NCBI GenBank assembly: GCA_905199285.1
Contig: CAJKFZ010000007.1
Coordinates: 1 to 27,078, forward strand
Reading direction: 5' to 3'
DNA length: 27,078 bases
Source: an uncultured Ruminococcus sp.
GTDB lineage: Bacteria > Bacillota > Clostridia > Oscillospirales > Ruminococcaceae
Under the pieces are notes generated by a model, which made no database searches, was not told the origin of the DNA, and worked only from the letters and a program-made list of their open reading frames with translations. Below are positions 1-7,462 of this stretch, piece after piece. Each line of letters begins with the position of its first letter. Within the stretch, counting starts at the first letter, position 1. A program made the translations under genes and the position numbers.

Positions 1-1443
1 AATTATAGAGCTGACCATGATAATAACTTTAATTCTTTTTTTATTTCGGGTATTTATTTTTTCCATGTTATGTTTTTTGAGAAATTCGTCAGCGATATTC
101 TGCTCATTTTGCAGCGCCTGCTGTTCTTTTTCTTTAATATTATTTCTGACGAGCGAAATAATACCCTCAGCAATGTGCATAATTTCCGTTTTTTCAGCTC
201 CCTGAGAAAAAGCGGCGGCATTCTTCATGGAATTTCCCATAACATACTGCATTCTTTTGCGGTATATTTCGTCGCTTTCCATTCTGAATCCGTATGCGTT
301 TATGTAAATTTCAGAAAATCTTTTGATTTTTTCAGGAAGGTAGAGCTCTGAAGCGGAATGGCAGTTATTTTCAGCAAGAAATCGTGAAAAATATGCTTGT
401 GAACAGTCAGGATCAATATCAAGAACACGTTCGCAGTATTCCTCAGCGTTTTCGAAATCAGCGTCGTTAAGGAAAATTTCGATACGCTGGAGCAAGGTGT
501 TAACATTTTGCGGCGGTCGCTGATAAGCTGATTCGGAAAAGCCACTTTCGGCTGAAACTATCTTTTTGATTCCCCTGATAATATCAGTCATGAAGCCGAT
601 TTTGGACATATCCTGAGCCTGAAGATGAGCAAATTCTTCCGGAAGATCGTAAGCGTCCATATCCTTATAGCAAGGAATAAGCCGTCGGCTGCGGTCTGAT
701 TTAATAAATTTAAGATACCTGTTCCATTCATTTTTAACCCAAGGTGAGTTGAAATATTCTGGTTTAGTGCCGACAACGAGCATAACTTTTGCACTTTGAA
801 GAGCCGAGAAAATATACGGTTCATATTCCTGACCAAGCTTGTCTTCAAGGGTTATAGCAGCATAAAATGTTTTGAAACCTTCCTGTTCGAGCTGATAGTA
901 GATCTCGTTAGCGATGACGCTGTCGAGAGTGCGGTTACCTGATCCATCTGTTTCCTTATAGCAGATGAAAACATCGAAAGGCTCTTCGCTGCGTACTATA
1001 TTCAGTATATCGTGCTGGATTTTATCTATCTGTTCCGCTTCATTTTCATAGAAACTGCGGCTTGTATAGTCGGCAAAATTAATGGCGAACTGATAGTCGA
1101 CATCGGAAGTGATAGGTTCAAGTTGAGTACGGTGGCAGGTCGGAATTTTTTTACCTGTAAGAACATCGTCCACATATTCTATTCCGTATTTGCAAAGGAC
1201 TATTCCCCAATAGGCTTCGGCATTATCAGGACAGCTCTGAACTATATTTTCGTAAACCTCCTGAGCCTTATCGAAATCATTGTTAAGACGGAGATGATTT
1301 GCACGGTTGAAAAGATTCGCCGTTATATCGTCACGGCTTTTAGAGAGAGTTTGCTGAGTTCCGCAATATTCGCATTCACATATATTTATGCCGTCAAGCG
1401 GTTCAAGCGCTCCGCCGCACATCTTACACTTAAAAACAGCCAT
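1..1443 (-). CDS. Zinc-ribbon, TPR and TIR domain protein (C-terminus cut by window edge)
   Basis: An open frame of 481 codons runs from the ATG at 1441-1443 to the left edge without a stop, so the C-terminus is missing. The N-terminus is a four-cysteine zinc ribbon (C6, C9, C24, C27). Residues about 42-90 look like a tetratricopeptide pair. A TIR domain begins at about residue 155 with box 1 FDVFICYKE. The segment YFNSPWVKNEW places Glu239 where NAD-cleaving TIR domains keep their catalytic glutamate. A second TPR-like stretch lies at about 315-356. The last visible residues are basic then hydrophobic (KKRIKVIIMVSS), possibly the start of a membrane helix. An AGAGG ribosome-binding site precedes the ATG, and a strong promoter lies at 1485-1513. 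The architecture is common in gut Firmicutes; its role (NADase, possibly defence or signalling) is inferred. No partner gene is visible next to it. Confidence 0.9.
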   Translation of the reverse strand, partial: MAVFKCKMCGGALEPLDGINICECEYCGTQQTLSKSRDDITANLFNRANHLRLNNDFDKAQEVYENIVQSCPDNAEAYWGIVLCKYGIEYVDDVLTGKKIPTCHRTQLEPITSDVDYQFAINFADYTSRSFYENEAEQIDKIQHDILNIVRSEEPFDVFICYKETDGSGNRTLDSVIANEIYYQLEQEGFKTFYAAITLEDKLGQEYEPYIFSALQSAKVMLVVGTKPEYFNSPWVKNEWNRYLKFIKSDRSRRLIPCYKDMDAYDLPEEFAHLQAQDMSKIGFMTDIIRGIKKIVSAESGFSESAYQRPPQNVNTLLQRIEIFLNDADFENAEEYCERVLDIDPDCSQAYFSRFLAENNCHSASELYLPEKIKRFSEIYINAYGFRMESDEIYRKRMQYVMGNSMKNAAAFSQGAEKTEIMHIAEGIISLVRNNIKEKEQQALQNEQNIADEFLKKHNMEKINTRNKKRIKVIIMVSSII

Positions 1444-1484
1444 GATCAACCTCTTTTCCATGATAAAAAGTTCATATTTTTTTA

Positions 1485-1513
1485 ATTATACCATGTTTAA
1501 TGATTTTTTTCAA
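1485..1513 (-). promoter_or_regulatory. Sigma-A promoter of the TIR gene
   Basis: On the minus strand a -35 TTGAAA (1508-1513) and a perfect -10 TATAAT (1485-1490) are separated by exactly 17 bp. The start codon lies about 40 bp downstream. This is the best-matching promoter in the left part of the window. Confidence 0.8.
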
Positions 1514-1568
1514 CTATTTTCAGATAAAATGTCGCAGTAACCGTATTTATTCTTAGTTAATGATCATA

Positions 1569-1636
1569 AAGGGGATGCTGTCCCCTTATACCCCTGCCAA
1601 AGGGACGTACAGTCCCTTTGGAAACCCGGTATTAAT
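1569..1636 (+). repeat. Structured intergenic repeat, copy A
   Basis: Two perfect hairpins stand in series. H1 is AAGGGGA-tgctg-TCCCCTT (1569-1587). H2 is CCAAAGGGAC-gtaca-GTCCCTTTGG (1597-1621). They are joined by TATACCCCTG and followed by GAAACCCGGTATTAAT. The same layout recurs at 6096, 23714 and, inverted, 11911 and 21191. This copy lies between the TIR promoter and the antiporter terminator. The rest of the gap 1514-1846 holds only that terminator. Confidence 0.85.
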
Positions 1637-1710
1637 CCTCTCAGATATTCTATTACTCTTGTTTATAAGGTCACTAAAGATCATTCCGTCAAGAAATAAC
1701 TTCTTTACAT

Positions 1711-1758
1711 AAAAAAGAAATAACCGCCCTCGCATCCAAATGAGACGGTTATTTCTTT
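1711..1758 (-). terminator. Rho-independent terminator of the antiporter operon
   Basis: A 13-bp perfect stem (arms 1714-1726 and 1746-1758) is followed, in the minus direction, by a T-rich tract TTTCTTTTTT. It lies about 90 bp past the antiporter stop codon. On the plus strand there is no T tract, so it acts on the minus-strand operon. Confidence 0.85.
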
Positions 1759-1846
1759 AAACAAGATCTTATGAGTGAACCGCTTATCGTAGTACCCTTT
1801 TTGCATTATAACAAATATTGAACCGGATATCCAGCTTTTGATGTTA

Positions 1847-2782
1847 TCATCTTAAAAAGAGATAAACGGTGAATCCGGCATAGACAGCTACCATTGAAAC
1901 TCCGTTCCAGCGAACGAGTTTTCTTTTTGGAATACAGAATATAAGCACCAACAGGCTTGAAGCGATAAGCACAGCAGTATCGATCATATTTGCCGAAGTA
2001 AATCCGATAGGCGAAATGGCTGCGGCAATTCCGAGAACGAAGAGAATGTTGAATATATTAGAGCCGATAACATTTCCAAGAGCCATATCCATTTCATTTT
2101 TTCTTGCGGCAACAATAGATGTTACAAGTTCCGGCAGACTTGTTCCAAGAGCGACAATGGTCATGCCGATGAGATTATCAGACATTCCGAAATGGCGTGC
2201 TATATCAGAGGCGCTTTCAACAACCATTTTGCCGCCGAAAGCGATCGCAGCGATCCCACCGATAATATAAAGCGCACACTGCCATACCGGAAGATTTTTT
2301 ATTTCTTCGTCTTCAGCAGAAACAGCAGAATTTCTTGCGGTAATGGCGCTGTTTATCATCATGTAAAGAAAAAGTGCAAACAAAAGAAGCAGAATAATAC
2401 CGTCAATACGAGATATCCCATCGAAAATTGCGCCCATAGCGAGAAGAACACCGGCAGCGAGAATGGAAAATGGAAAATCTTTTTTCAGCGTATCCTTTCC
2501 GATAGGGAGCGGACACAATATTGCACAGAATCCTGCAACGACCATAAGATTGAAAATGTTAGAGCCGACTGCATTGCTTATCGACAAGTCATTTTTTCCG
2601 GCAAGCGACGCACTTACGCTTACGGATGTTTCCGGAAGGCTCGTCCCCATTGCAACAATTGTCATACCGATAATAAGAGGCGGTATCCTGAGCTTTTTAG
2701 CAACCGCCGAGCTTCCGTCAACGAAGAAGTCAGCTCCTTTGATGAGCAGTACAAAGCCGACCACAAGTAAAAGGTACATCAT
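1847..2782 (-). CDS. Calcium/sodium antiporter, CaCA family (YrbG-like)
   Basis: The 311-residue membrane protein has the two inverted alpha repeats of cation/Ca2+ exchangers: residues 39-78 (GMTIVAMGTSLPETSVSVSA ending in VGSNIFNL) and 206-248 (GMTIVALGTSLPELVTSIVA ending in IGSNIFNI). The acidic residue after each GTSLP is the expected ion ligand. About ten hydrophobic segments fill the rest, with a short charged loop at about 150-165 between the halves. Length is normal for bacterial YrbG-type exchangers. The family exchanges Ca2+ for Na+ or H+ across the cytoplasmic membrane; the substrate here is inferred. An AGGAG site precedes the start. It is the last gene of a three-gene operon, 37 bp behind the GNAT gene, with a terminator at 1711-1758. 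Confidence 0.93.
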   Translation of the reverse strand: MMYLLLVVGFVLLIKGADFFVDGSSAVAKKLRIPPLIIGMTIVAMGTSLPETSVSVSASLAGKNDLSISNAVGSNIFNLMVVAGFCAILCPLPIGKDTLKKDFPFSILAAGVLLAMGAIFDGISRIDGIILLLLFALFLYMMINSAITARNSAVSAEDEEIKNLPVWQCALYIIGGIAAIAFGGKMVVESASDIARHFGMSDNLIGMTIVALGTSLPELVTSIVAARKNEMDMALGNVIGSNIFNILFVLGIAAAISPIGFTSANMIDTAVLIASSLLVLIFCIPKRKLVRWNGVSMVAVYAGFTVYLFLR

Positions 2783-2819
2783 AATTTTTCTCCTAAAATA
2801 TCAGAGTAATTCAAGCGGC

Positions 2820-3260
2820 TCAGGTATCTATCCGAACCATTTCAACGATAGATTTATTTCTGTAAATAAGGTCGTCACGAACAGTGAATCCGAGTTTTTC
2901 CCAGAAACCGTTGCCATCCTGATTCCGTTCAAATACAACAAGTGAGACCTTGCTGATGCCGCATTCTTTTAAGGCTTTCATAACAGTTTCGACCAGCGTT
3001 CTTGCTATACCTTGATTTCTGAAATCGGGGTGAACTGCGGTATGATAAATATATCCTCTTCTGCCGTCGTTTCCTGCCATAATAACTCCAATAAGCTTAT
3101 CATTGATTTCAGCGACAAAGCAGGTTTCGGGATTTCTATTCAAGAATTTTTCAATTCCGGTTCTGGAATCGTCAACGTCGTTTAGTCCCATACCTTTGCA
3201 GGAAAGCCATAGCGCATAAACGGTTTCGTAGTCGGATGATTTCATTTTTCTGATTATCAT
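2820..3260 (-). CDS. GNAT family N-acetyltransferase
   Basis: This is a 146-residue single-domain acetyltransferase of typical GNAT length. The acetyl-CoA-binding motif A is seen as HPDFRNQGIARTLV (77-90). A C-terminal GNAT strand/helix carries NGFWEKLGF. It resembles YpeA/RimI-like enzymes, but the acceptor substrate cannot be told from sequence. The start is supported by GAGGAG upstream, which overlaps the end of the preceding GNAT gene: the stop of that gene is only 6 bp away, so the two are probably translationally coupled. Confidence 0.9.
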   Translation of the reverse strand: MIIRKMKSSDYETVYALWLSCKGMGLNDVDDSRTGIEKFLNRNPETCFVAEINDKLIGVIMAGNDGRRGYIYHTAVHPDFRNQGIARTLVETVMKALKECGISKVSLVVFERNQDGNGFWEKLGFTVRDDLIYRNKSIVEMVRIDT

Positions 3261-3266
3261 ACAGGC

Positions 3267-3818
3267 TCACTCCTCAAACTTGTGTTGTATTGAAGGATTA
3301 AATATAGCATATACCAGCATATCCTGCCAAATAGGTTCATCGTTTTTGTCTCTGTGCTTGAAAGTATATGCTTTCAGCTCGCCTTCACGCTTCATTCCGA
3401 GTGCTTCCAGCAATCTCCATGATCTTTCATTGGTTGAATCTGAATATGCGATTATCTTTCGAACTTCCATATTTTTGAATGCATATTTTATCAGAGCTGC
3501 ACTGCTTTCTTTGGCGTAGCCATGTCCCTGATATGCAGCGTTAAAAGTGTAACCCAGTTCGTATGTACCGTAATTTCCTTCATTGTTAAAATATAACTTT
3601 CCTATAACCTTGTCCTCATTCTTTAAAGTAACGGCATAGAAATTATTGCTGCGAGAGAAATTTTCGGCTTCAGTTTTACATTGCTCAAGCGTAAAAATAT
3701 CGTAAGGTTCATAGTAGACTATATTTTTATCTGTTAATATTTCCGCAAGGTCTTTCCAGTCATCAGCATGAAATTTTCTGATTGTAAGTCTATTTGTTTC
3801 AATAAGAAAGTCGTTCAT
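3267..3818 (-). CDS. GNAT family N-acetyltransferase, RimJ/RimL type
   Basis: The 183-residue protein begins LIETNRLTIRKF, the usual start of RimJ/RimL-type acetyltransferases that act on protein N-termini, amino acids or antibiotics. Motif A is YQGHGYAKES (about 95-104), and NERSWRLLEALGMKREG is the usual C-terminal helix. The open frame extends upstream to 3890, but that extension reads through the promoter (-10 at 3862-3867). The ATG at 3816-3818 has AGGGAG nine bases upstream, so I use it. It is the first gene of the operon with the second GNAT gene and the antiporter. Substrate unknown. Confidence 0.9.
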   Translation of the reverse strand: MNDFLIETNRLTIRKFHADDWKDLAEILTDKNIVYYEPYDIFTLEQCKTEAENFSRSNNFYAVTLKNEDKVIGKLYFNNEGNYGTYELGYTFNAAYQGHGYAKESSAALIKYAFKNMEVRKIIAYSDSTNERSWRLLEALGMKREGELKAYTFKHRDKNDEPIWQDMLVYAIFNPSIQHKFEE

Positions 3819-3861
3819 AATTATATTCTCCCTATGTTTTGACAAATTTAAATTACTACTT

Positions 3862-3890
3862 ATTATACCACAAGCTCTTAATTTTTGCAA
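3862..3890 (-). promoter_or_regulatory. Sigma-A promoter of the GNAT-GNAT-antiporter operon
   Basis: On the minus strand a -35 TTGCAA (3885-3890) and a perfect -10 TATAAT (3862-3867) have a 17-bp spacer. It lies 44 bp upstream of the first start codon. Confidence 0.75.
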
Positions 3891-3988
3891 TACGTTTTGA
3901 CAAGATGTACTAATTTTTTCGGAAAAATTTAAAATACGGACTCAATTTGTAGAAAAGTAATCGAAAAAATAAAAAATGCGAAATAATC

Positions 3989-4017
3989 TTGAAATAATTT
4001 GGAAGATGTGCTATAAG
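3989..4017 (+). promoter_or_regulatory. Sigma-A promoter of the permease operon
   Basis: A -35 TTGAAA (3989-3994), 17-bp spacer and -10 TATAAG (4012-4017) would start transcription near 4024, leaving a leader of about 100 nt before the permease ATG. The minus-strand GNAT promoter lies about 100 bp away, so the two operons are divergent. Confidence 0.6.
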
Positions 4018-4027
4018 TCGAAAGGGA

Positions 4028-4096
4028 TTTTCTGAACAGTGTTTCAGAAAAATTTATTTCAACGGTTTACACCCGATCGCTGTGTAATCAGGTGTA
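4028..4096 (+). other. Inverted repeats in the permease leader
   Basis: A 9-bp perfect stem (TTTTCTGAA 4028-4036 with TTCAGAAAA 4043-4051) is followed by a smaller stem (TACACC 4068-4073 with GGTGTA 4091-4096) just upstream of the Shine-Dalgarno at 4113-4117. The placement suggests a leader structure or operator. It matches no riboswitch class I can recognise, and there is no clean T tract. Confidence 0.3.
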
Positions 4097-4124
4097 TTTA
4101 CCGCAGTTTTATGGAGGTTGGTTT

Positions 4125-5477
4125 ATGACAGCAGCACAAATCTTTGCCGTTATAATTTTCATAGCTATGTTTGTTATGATAGTTCTTGATAAAATTGAAC
4201 GGCATTACGTTACTCTCGGAAGCGGAATTCTGACGCTTATCGTCGTTTTCGGCATCTGTATGCGAAGCGGAAAGGCAATATGGGATACTATCGCTCTCAA
4301 GGGCTTTGCTACTAAGGATTTCTGGTATCAGGTCACGGAAAGCGAAAGTAAGGGAATTAACTGGGCGACTATTATTTTTATTGCCGGAATGATGGTTATG
4401 GTTGAAGGAATGGCTAAAGCGGGATTTTTCAGATGGCTTTGCATGAAGATAGCTTTTCTTGTTAAATGCAAAACTATACCGATATTCATTACTTTTATGA
4501 TAATGTCCGCTGTTCTTTCGATGTTTATCGACAGTATCACCGTTATTATGTTCCTTGCAGCGGTTACTATCGAGCTTGCACAGCTCCTTAAATTCAATCC
4601 TGTTCCAATGATACTTTCCGAGATATTCTGCGCAAATCTCGGAGGAAGCGCAACAATGTGCGGAGATCCGCCTAACATTATCGTGGGAACTTCGCTGGGA
4701 TATTCGTTCTTTGATTTTCTTACGAATACAGGCGTTGCCGCAGGTATCTGCCTTGTTTTCACTATTGTTTTCTTCTATTTTGCTTTCAGAAAAGAAATCG
4801 TGACGGAAGGCTCGGCAGGTGTTGATATAAGCAAATTCCCTAAGCCTTCAGAGGCTATAACCAATAAAAAGGATTTTATTATCAGCAGCGTTATTTTTGG
4901 TATCGCAGTTGTTTTGCTTATAACTCATGCGATGACTCATCTTACCGTTGCTACTATCGGACTTTTTATTGCTGCAATTACGCTTATAACTTCAGGAAAA
5001 AACGCTCTGGAGCTTATAAAAAAGGTAGATTATAAAACGCTCGTTTTCTTCATAGGATTATTTATAGTTGTCGGCGGACTTGAAGAAACCGAAATCCTTG
5101 AGCTTATCGCTGAATTTATCGAAAAGATCAGCGGCGGAAACGTTATGCTTATGGTTGCGATTATTCTTTGGGTTTCTGCAATTGCAAGCGCATTTGTTGA
5201 TAATATTCCGTTTGCAGCAACGATGGTTCCCGTTATTCAGAGTCTTGCTGCAACAGCCGGTGTTAACCTGAATACGCTTGCATGGGCGCTTTCTATCGGA
5301 ACCGATATCGGCGGAAGTGCAACTCCGATCGGAGCTTCTGCAAACGTAGTTGGAACATCGGTAGCTGCAAAGAACGGCTATCCGATAGGCTGGGGAAAAT
5401 ACTGTAAGAAGCTTGCTCCGGCAACAGTAATAGTTCTTGCGATTTCAACAGTATATATTTTCGCCAGATACTTATAA
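4125..5477 (+). CDS. ArsB/NhaD-like (SLC13, ion transporter superfamily) permease
   Basis: The 450-residue protein has about 11-12 membrane segments and the two matching half-site signatures of the ion transporter superfamily. These are GGSATMCGDPPNIIVG (173-188) and GGSATPIGASANVVG (396-410), each before a hydrophobic hairpin. VDNIPFAATMVPVI (358-371) is typical of the P-permease/ArsB/NhaD branch. Substrate is uncertain: an anion, dicarboxylate or Na+/H+ exchange are all possible. The start is the ATG at 4125 because GGAGG sits seven bases upstream; an in-frame GTG at 4092 lies in the leader hairpin and has no such site. It forms an operon with the cytidylate-kinase-like gene 26 bp downstream. 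Confidence 0.88.
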   Translation: MTAAQIFAVIIFIAMFVMIVLDKIERHYVTLGSGILTLIVVFGICMRSGKAIWDTIALKGFATKDFWYQVTESESKGINWATIIFIAGMMVMVEGMAKAGFFRWLCMKIAFLVKCKTIPIFITFMIMSAVLSMFIDSITVIMFLAAVTIELAQLLKFNPVPMILSEIFCANLGGSATMCGDPPNIIVGTSLGYSFFDFLTNTGVAAGICLVFTIVFFYFAFRKEIVTEGSAGVDISKFPKPSEAITNKKDFIISSVIFGIAVVLLITHAMTHLTVATIGLFIAAITLITSGKNALELIKKVDYKTLVFFIGLFIVVGGLEETEILELIAEFIEKISGGNVMLMVAIILWVSAIASAFVDNIPFAATMVPVIQSLAATAGVNLNTLAWALSIGTDIGGSATPIGASANVVGTSVAAKNGYPIGWGKYCKKLAPATVIVLAISTVYIFARYL

Positions 5478-5503
5478 TTAATAAGGATGAGGAGGATTTT
5501 ATC

Positions 5504-6097
5504 ATGGGACAGATTATTATTTCGGTCGGACGTGAATTCGGAAGCGGAGGACGTGTTATTGCCGAAGCTTTAGCAAAAAGATTTGATATTCCGATTTATG
5601 ACAGACATCTTATCACAGAAATTTCCGAGAAAACCGGTCTTACTCCGGAAGAGATCGAAAAGTATAACGAGAATCCGAAGCATCGTCTTTTCTCACGTTC
5701 GGTAAGAGGCTACAGCAATTCTATCGAGGATAATATTGCAGAAATGCAGTTTGATTTTATCGAGGAAAAGGCAAAAAGCGGAGAATCTTTTGTTGTTGTC
5801 GGACGATGCTCGGAAACAAAGCTGAGAAAGTATCAGTCGCTTGTTTCACTGTTTATTCTCGGCGACATGGACGAAAAAATAAAGCGTGTTATGAGCGTTT
5901 ACGAACTTTCCGAGGATAAAGCAAAAGCTTTTATCGATAAAAAAGACAGAAAAAGAAAGCGTTACCATAACTACCATTGCTTAGGTCATTGGGGCGATTC
6001 ACGTCTTTACGACCTCAGCATAAACAGCAGCCGTCTTGGGATCGACGGTACTGTCGATATGCTCGAAAAATATATCAGAGCGAGAATGGGCGAATAA
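5504..6097 (+). CDS. Cytidylate kinase-like family protein
   Basis: The 197-residue P-loop protein starts IIISVGREFGSGGRVIAEAL; GREFGSGGR (9-17) is the nucleotide-binding loop of the cytidylate-kinase-like family, distinct from true CMP kinase (Cmk). The basic segment KKDRKRKRYHNYH (about 146-158) matches the lid region. A Lys/Arg-rich lid and a C-terminal helix complete the fold. True substrate unknown; members are often found beside transporters, as here, so a role in regulating or coupling the permease is a guess. GAGGAGG at 5489-5495 marks the start. The stop codon overlaps repeat copy B, and a terminator follows at 6183. Confidence 0.87.
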   Translation: MGQIIISVGREFGSGGRVIAEALAKRFDIPIYDRHLITEISEKTGLTPEEIEKYNENPKHRLFSRSVRGYSNSIEDNIAEMQFDFIEEKAKSGESFVVVGRCSETKLRKYQSLVSLFILGDMDEKIKRVMSVYELSEDKAKAFIDKKDRKRKRYHNYHCLGHWGDSRLYDLSINSSRLGIDGTVDMLEKYIRARMGE

Positions 6098-6164
6098 GGG
6101 GGACTCCGTCCCCTTAAACCCCTGCCAAAGGGGAGTACATCCCCTTTGGAAACCCGATATTAAT
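6096..6164 (+). repeat. Structured intergenic repeat, copy B
   Basis: H1 (6096-6115, AAGGGGGAC-tcc-GTCCCCTT, one unpaired G) begins inside the stop codon of the upstream gene. H2 (6125-6149) is CCAAAGGGGA-gtaca-TCCCCTTTGG, a perfect 10-bp stem with the same GTACA loop as copy A but different paired bases at the stem top. GAAACCCGATATTAAT closes the unit. Confidence 0.85.
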
Positions 6165-6182
6165 TTTTAGATGTAGTATATG

Positions 6183-6216
6183 AACTGCCGTACAATATGT
6201 ATGGCAGTTATTTTTT
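6183..6216 (+). terminator. Rho-independent terminator of the permease operon
   Basis: An 11-bp stem with one G-U pair (AACTGCCGTAC 6183-6193, GTATGGCAGTT 6199-6209) with a 5-nt loop is followed by A and six T residues. Confidence 0.9.
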
Positions 6217-6267
6217 ATGAAAATTAGGAGAAATTTTAAAATAACAGTGGCTTTTTTTCTTGTTTTG

Positions 6268-6276
6268 TGTTATAAT
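6268..6276 (+). promoter_or_regulatory. Extended -10 promoter of the cysteine desulfurase-thiI operon
   Basis: A perfect TATAAT (6271-6276) with an extended TG one base upstream (6268-6269) lies 30 bp before the ATG. The -35 region is T-rich and poor, as expected for extended -10 promoters. Confidence 0.65.
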
Positions 6277-6306
6277 TAAAGGTACTAAAAATATGGAGAG
6301 ATAAAA

Positions 6307-7437
6307 ATGTCTGTTTACCTTGATAACGCAGCTACAACTAAACCATGTCCGGAAGCCGTTTCTGCGGCATTGGACGCAATGACGGTCAATTTCGGAAACC
6401 CTTCTTCGCTTCATAAAGCCGGACTCAACGCTCAGCTTGTTATGGACAGAGCAAGAAAAATTATCGCCGATTCTATCGGCGCTGACAGCGGAACGATTTA
6501 TTTCACTTCCGGTGCGACTGAAAGCAATAATCTTGCTTTGCGTGGAGCGTCACAGGCTTACGGAAGAAAAAAACGTAAAATCGTCATTTCAGCCGTCGAA
6601 CACGCTTCTGTTGAGGAGACTGCCTGCACTCTTGAAGAAAAAGGCTTTGAGATAGCAAGAGTAGCTCCAAGAGCCGATGGAAGGCTGTATGACGTCGATT
6701 TCGTTAATGCCTGTGATGAAAATACCTGCCTGATAAGCATGATGATGGTCAATAATGAAACCGGATATATCCTTCCCGTAAAAGAGGCTTTTTCGGCTGT
6801 AAAAAGACGTTTTCCTGATATTGTCACGCATTGCGACTGTGTTCAGGGATACATGAAGCTCCCCGTTAAAGCAGCTTCGCTTAATGCAGACCTCATTTCG
6901 CTTAGTGGTCATAAAATTCACGGAGTAAAGGGAATAGGTGCGCTTTACATAAAAAAAGGAATAAGAGTTGTCCCCATTGTTACGGGTGGAAAACAGGAAA
7001 AAGGAGTTCGTTCTGGAACTGAGAGCGTTCCGCTTATTGCTGCATTCGGAGCTGCTGTTGAAAAGCTTTCTTCAAGCATTTCCGAACGCTGGGACTGTGT
7101 TTCCGATTTGAAAAATCATCTTCTGGAGAGGCTTTCGGGAATTGATGGAATTGATGTTAATTCGCCGGAGGATGGTTCTCCTTATATTATAAATATATCA
7201 GCCGCAGGGAAGCGTTCCGAGATAATGCTCCATTTCCTTGAGAGCAAGGAAATATACGTTTCAAGCGGTTCAGCTTGCTCAAAGGGAGCGCAGAGCGGTG
7301 TGCTCGGAAGCTTTGGAGTAAAGGATAGATCCGCTGACACTGCACTCAGAATAAGTCTTTCTGCTGAAAATACGGTCGAAGAACTTGATTTGTTAGTTGA
7401 AGCTCTCATTGAGGGAATGAAAAAGATAAGAAGCTGA
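6307..7437 (+). CDS. Cysteine desulfurase (NifS/IscS-like, class V aminotransferase)
   Basis: This 376-residue PLP enzyme transfers sulfur from L-cysteine as a persulfide, releasing alanine. Visible signatures: YLDNAATTKP (4-13), TSGATESNNLAL (68-79), the PLP lysine in SGHKIHGVKG (Lys203), and the active-site cysteine in SSGSACSKG (Cys324). The start has GGAGAG upstream. It stands 25 bp before thiI, the arrangement known from Bacillus, where a dedicated desulfurase (NifZ) feeds ThiI. The sulfur is therefore probably for tRNA thiolation rather than general Fe-S assembly; no IscU/SufU-type scaffold gene is seen here. Confidence 0.94.
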   Translation: MSVYLDNAATTKPCPEAVSAALDAMTVNFGNPSSLHKAGLNAQLVMDRARKIIADSIGADSGTIYFTSGATESNNLALRGASQAYGRKKRKIVISAVEHASVEETACTLEEKGFEIARVAPRADGRLYDVDFVNACDENTCLISMMMVNNETGYILPVKEAFSAVKRRFPDIVTHCDCVQGYMKLPVKAASLNADLISLSGHKIHGVKGIGALYIKKGIRVVPIVTGGKQEKGVRSGTESVPLIAAFGAAVEKLSSSISERWDCVSDLKNHLLERLSGIDGIDVNSPEDGSPYIINISAAGKRSEIMLHFLESKEIYVSSGSACSKGAQSGVLGSFGVKDRSADTALRISLSAENTVEELDLLVEALIEGMKKIRS

Positions 7438-7462
7438 TGAAAAGAAAGGAAATAAATTTAAC

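Noticed and set aside
3819..3890. Longer start (3890) for the RimJ/RimL-type acetyltransferase
   Set aside because: The extension overlaps a consensus promoter; the ATG at 3818 has a good ribosome-binding site and the family's usual N-terminus.
4092..4124. GTG at 4092 as start of the permease
   Set aside because: No Shine-Dalgarno; the ATG at 4125 has GGAGG at ideal spacing.
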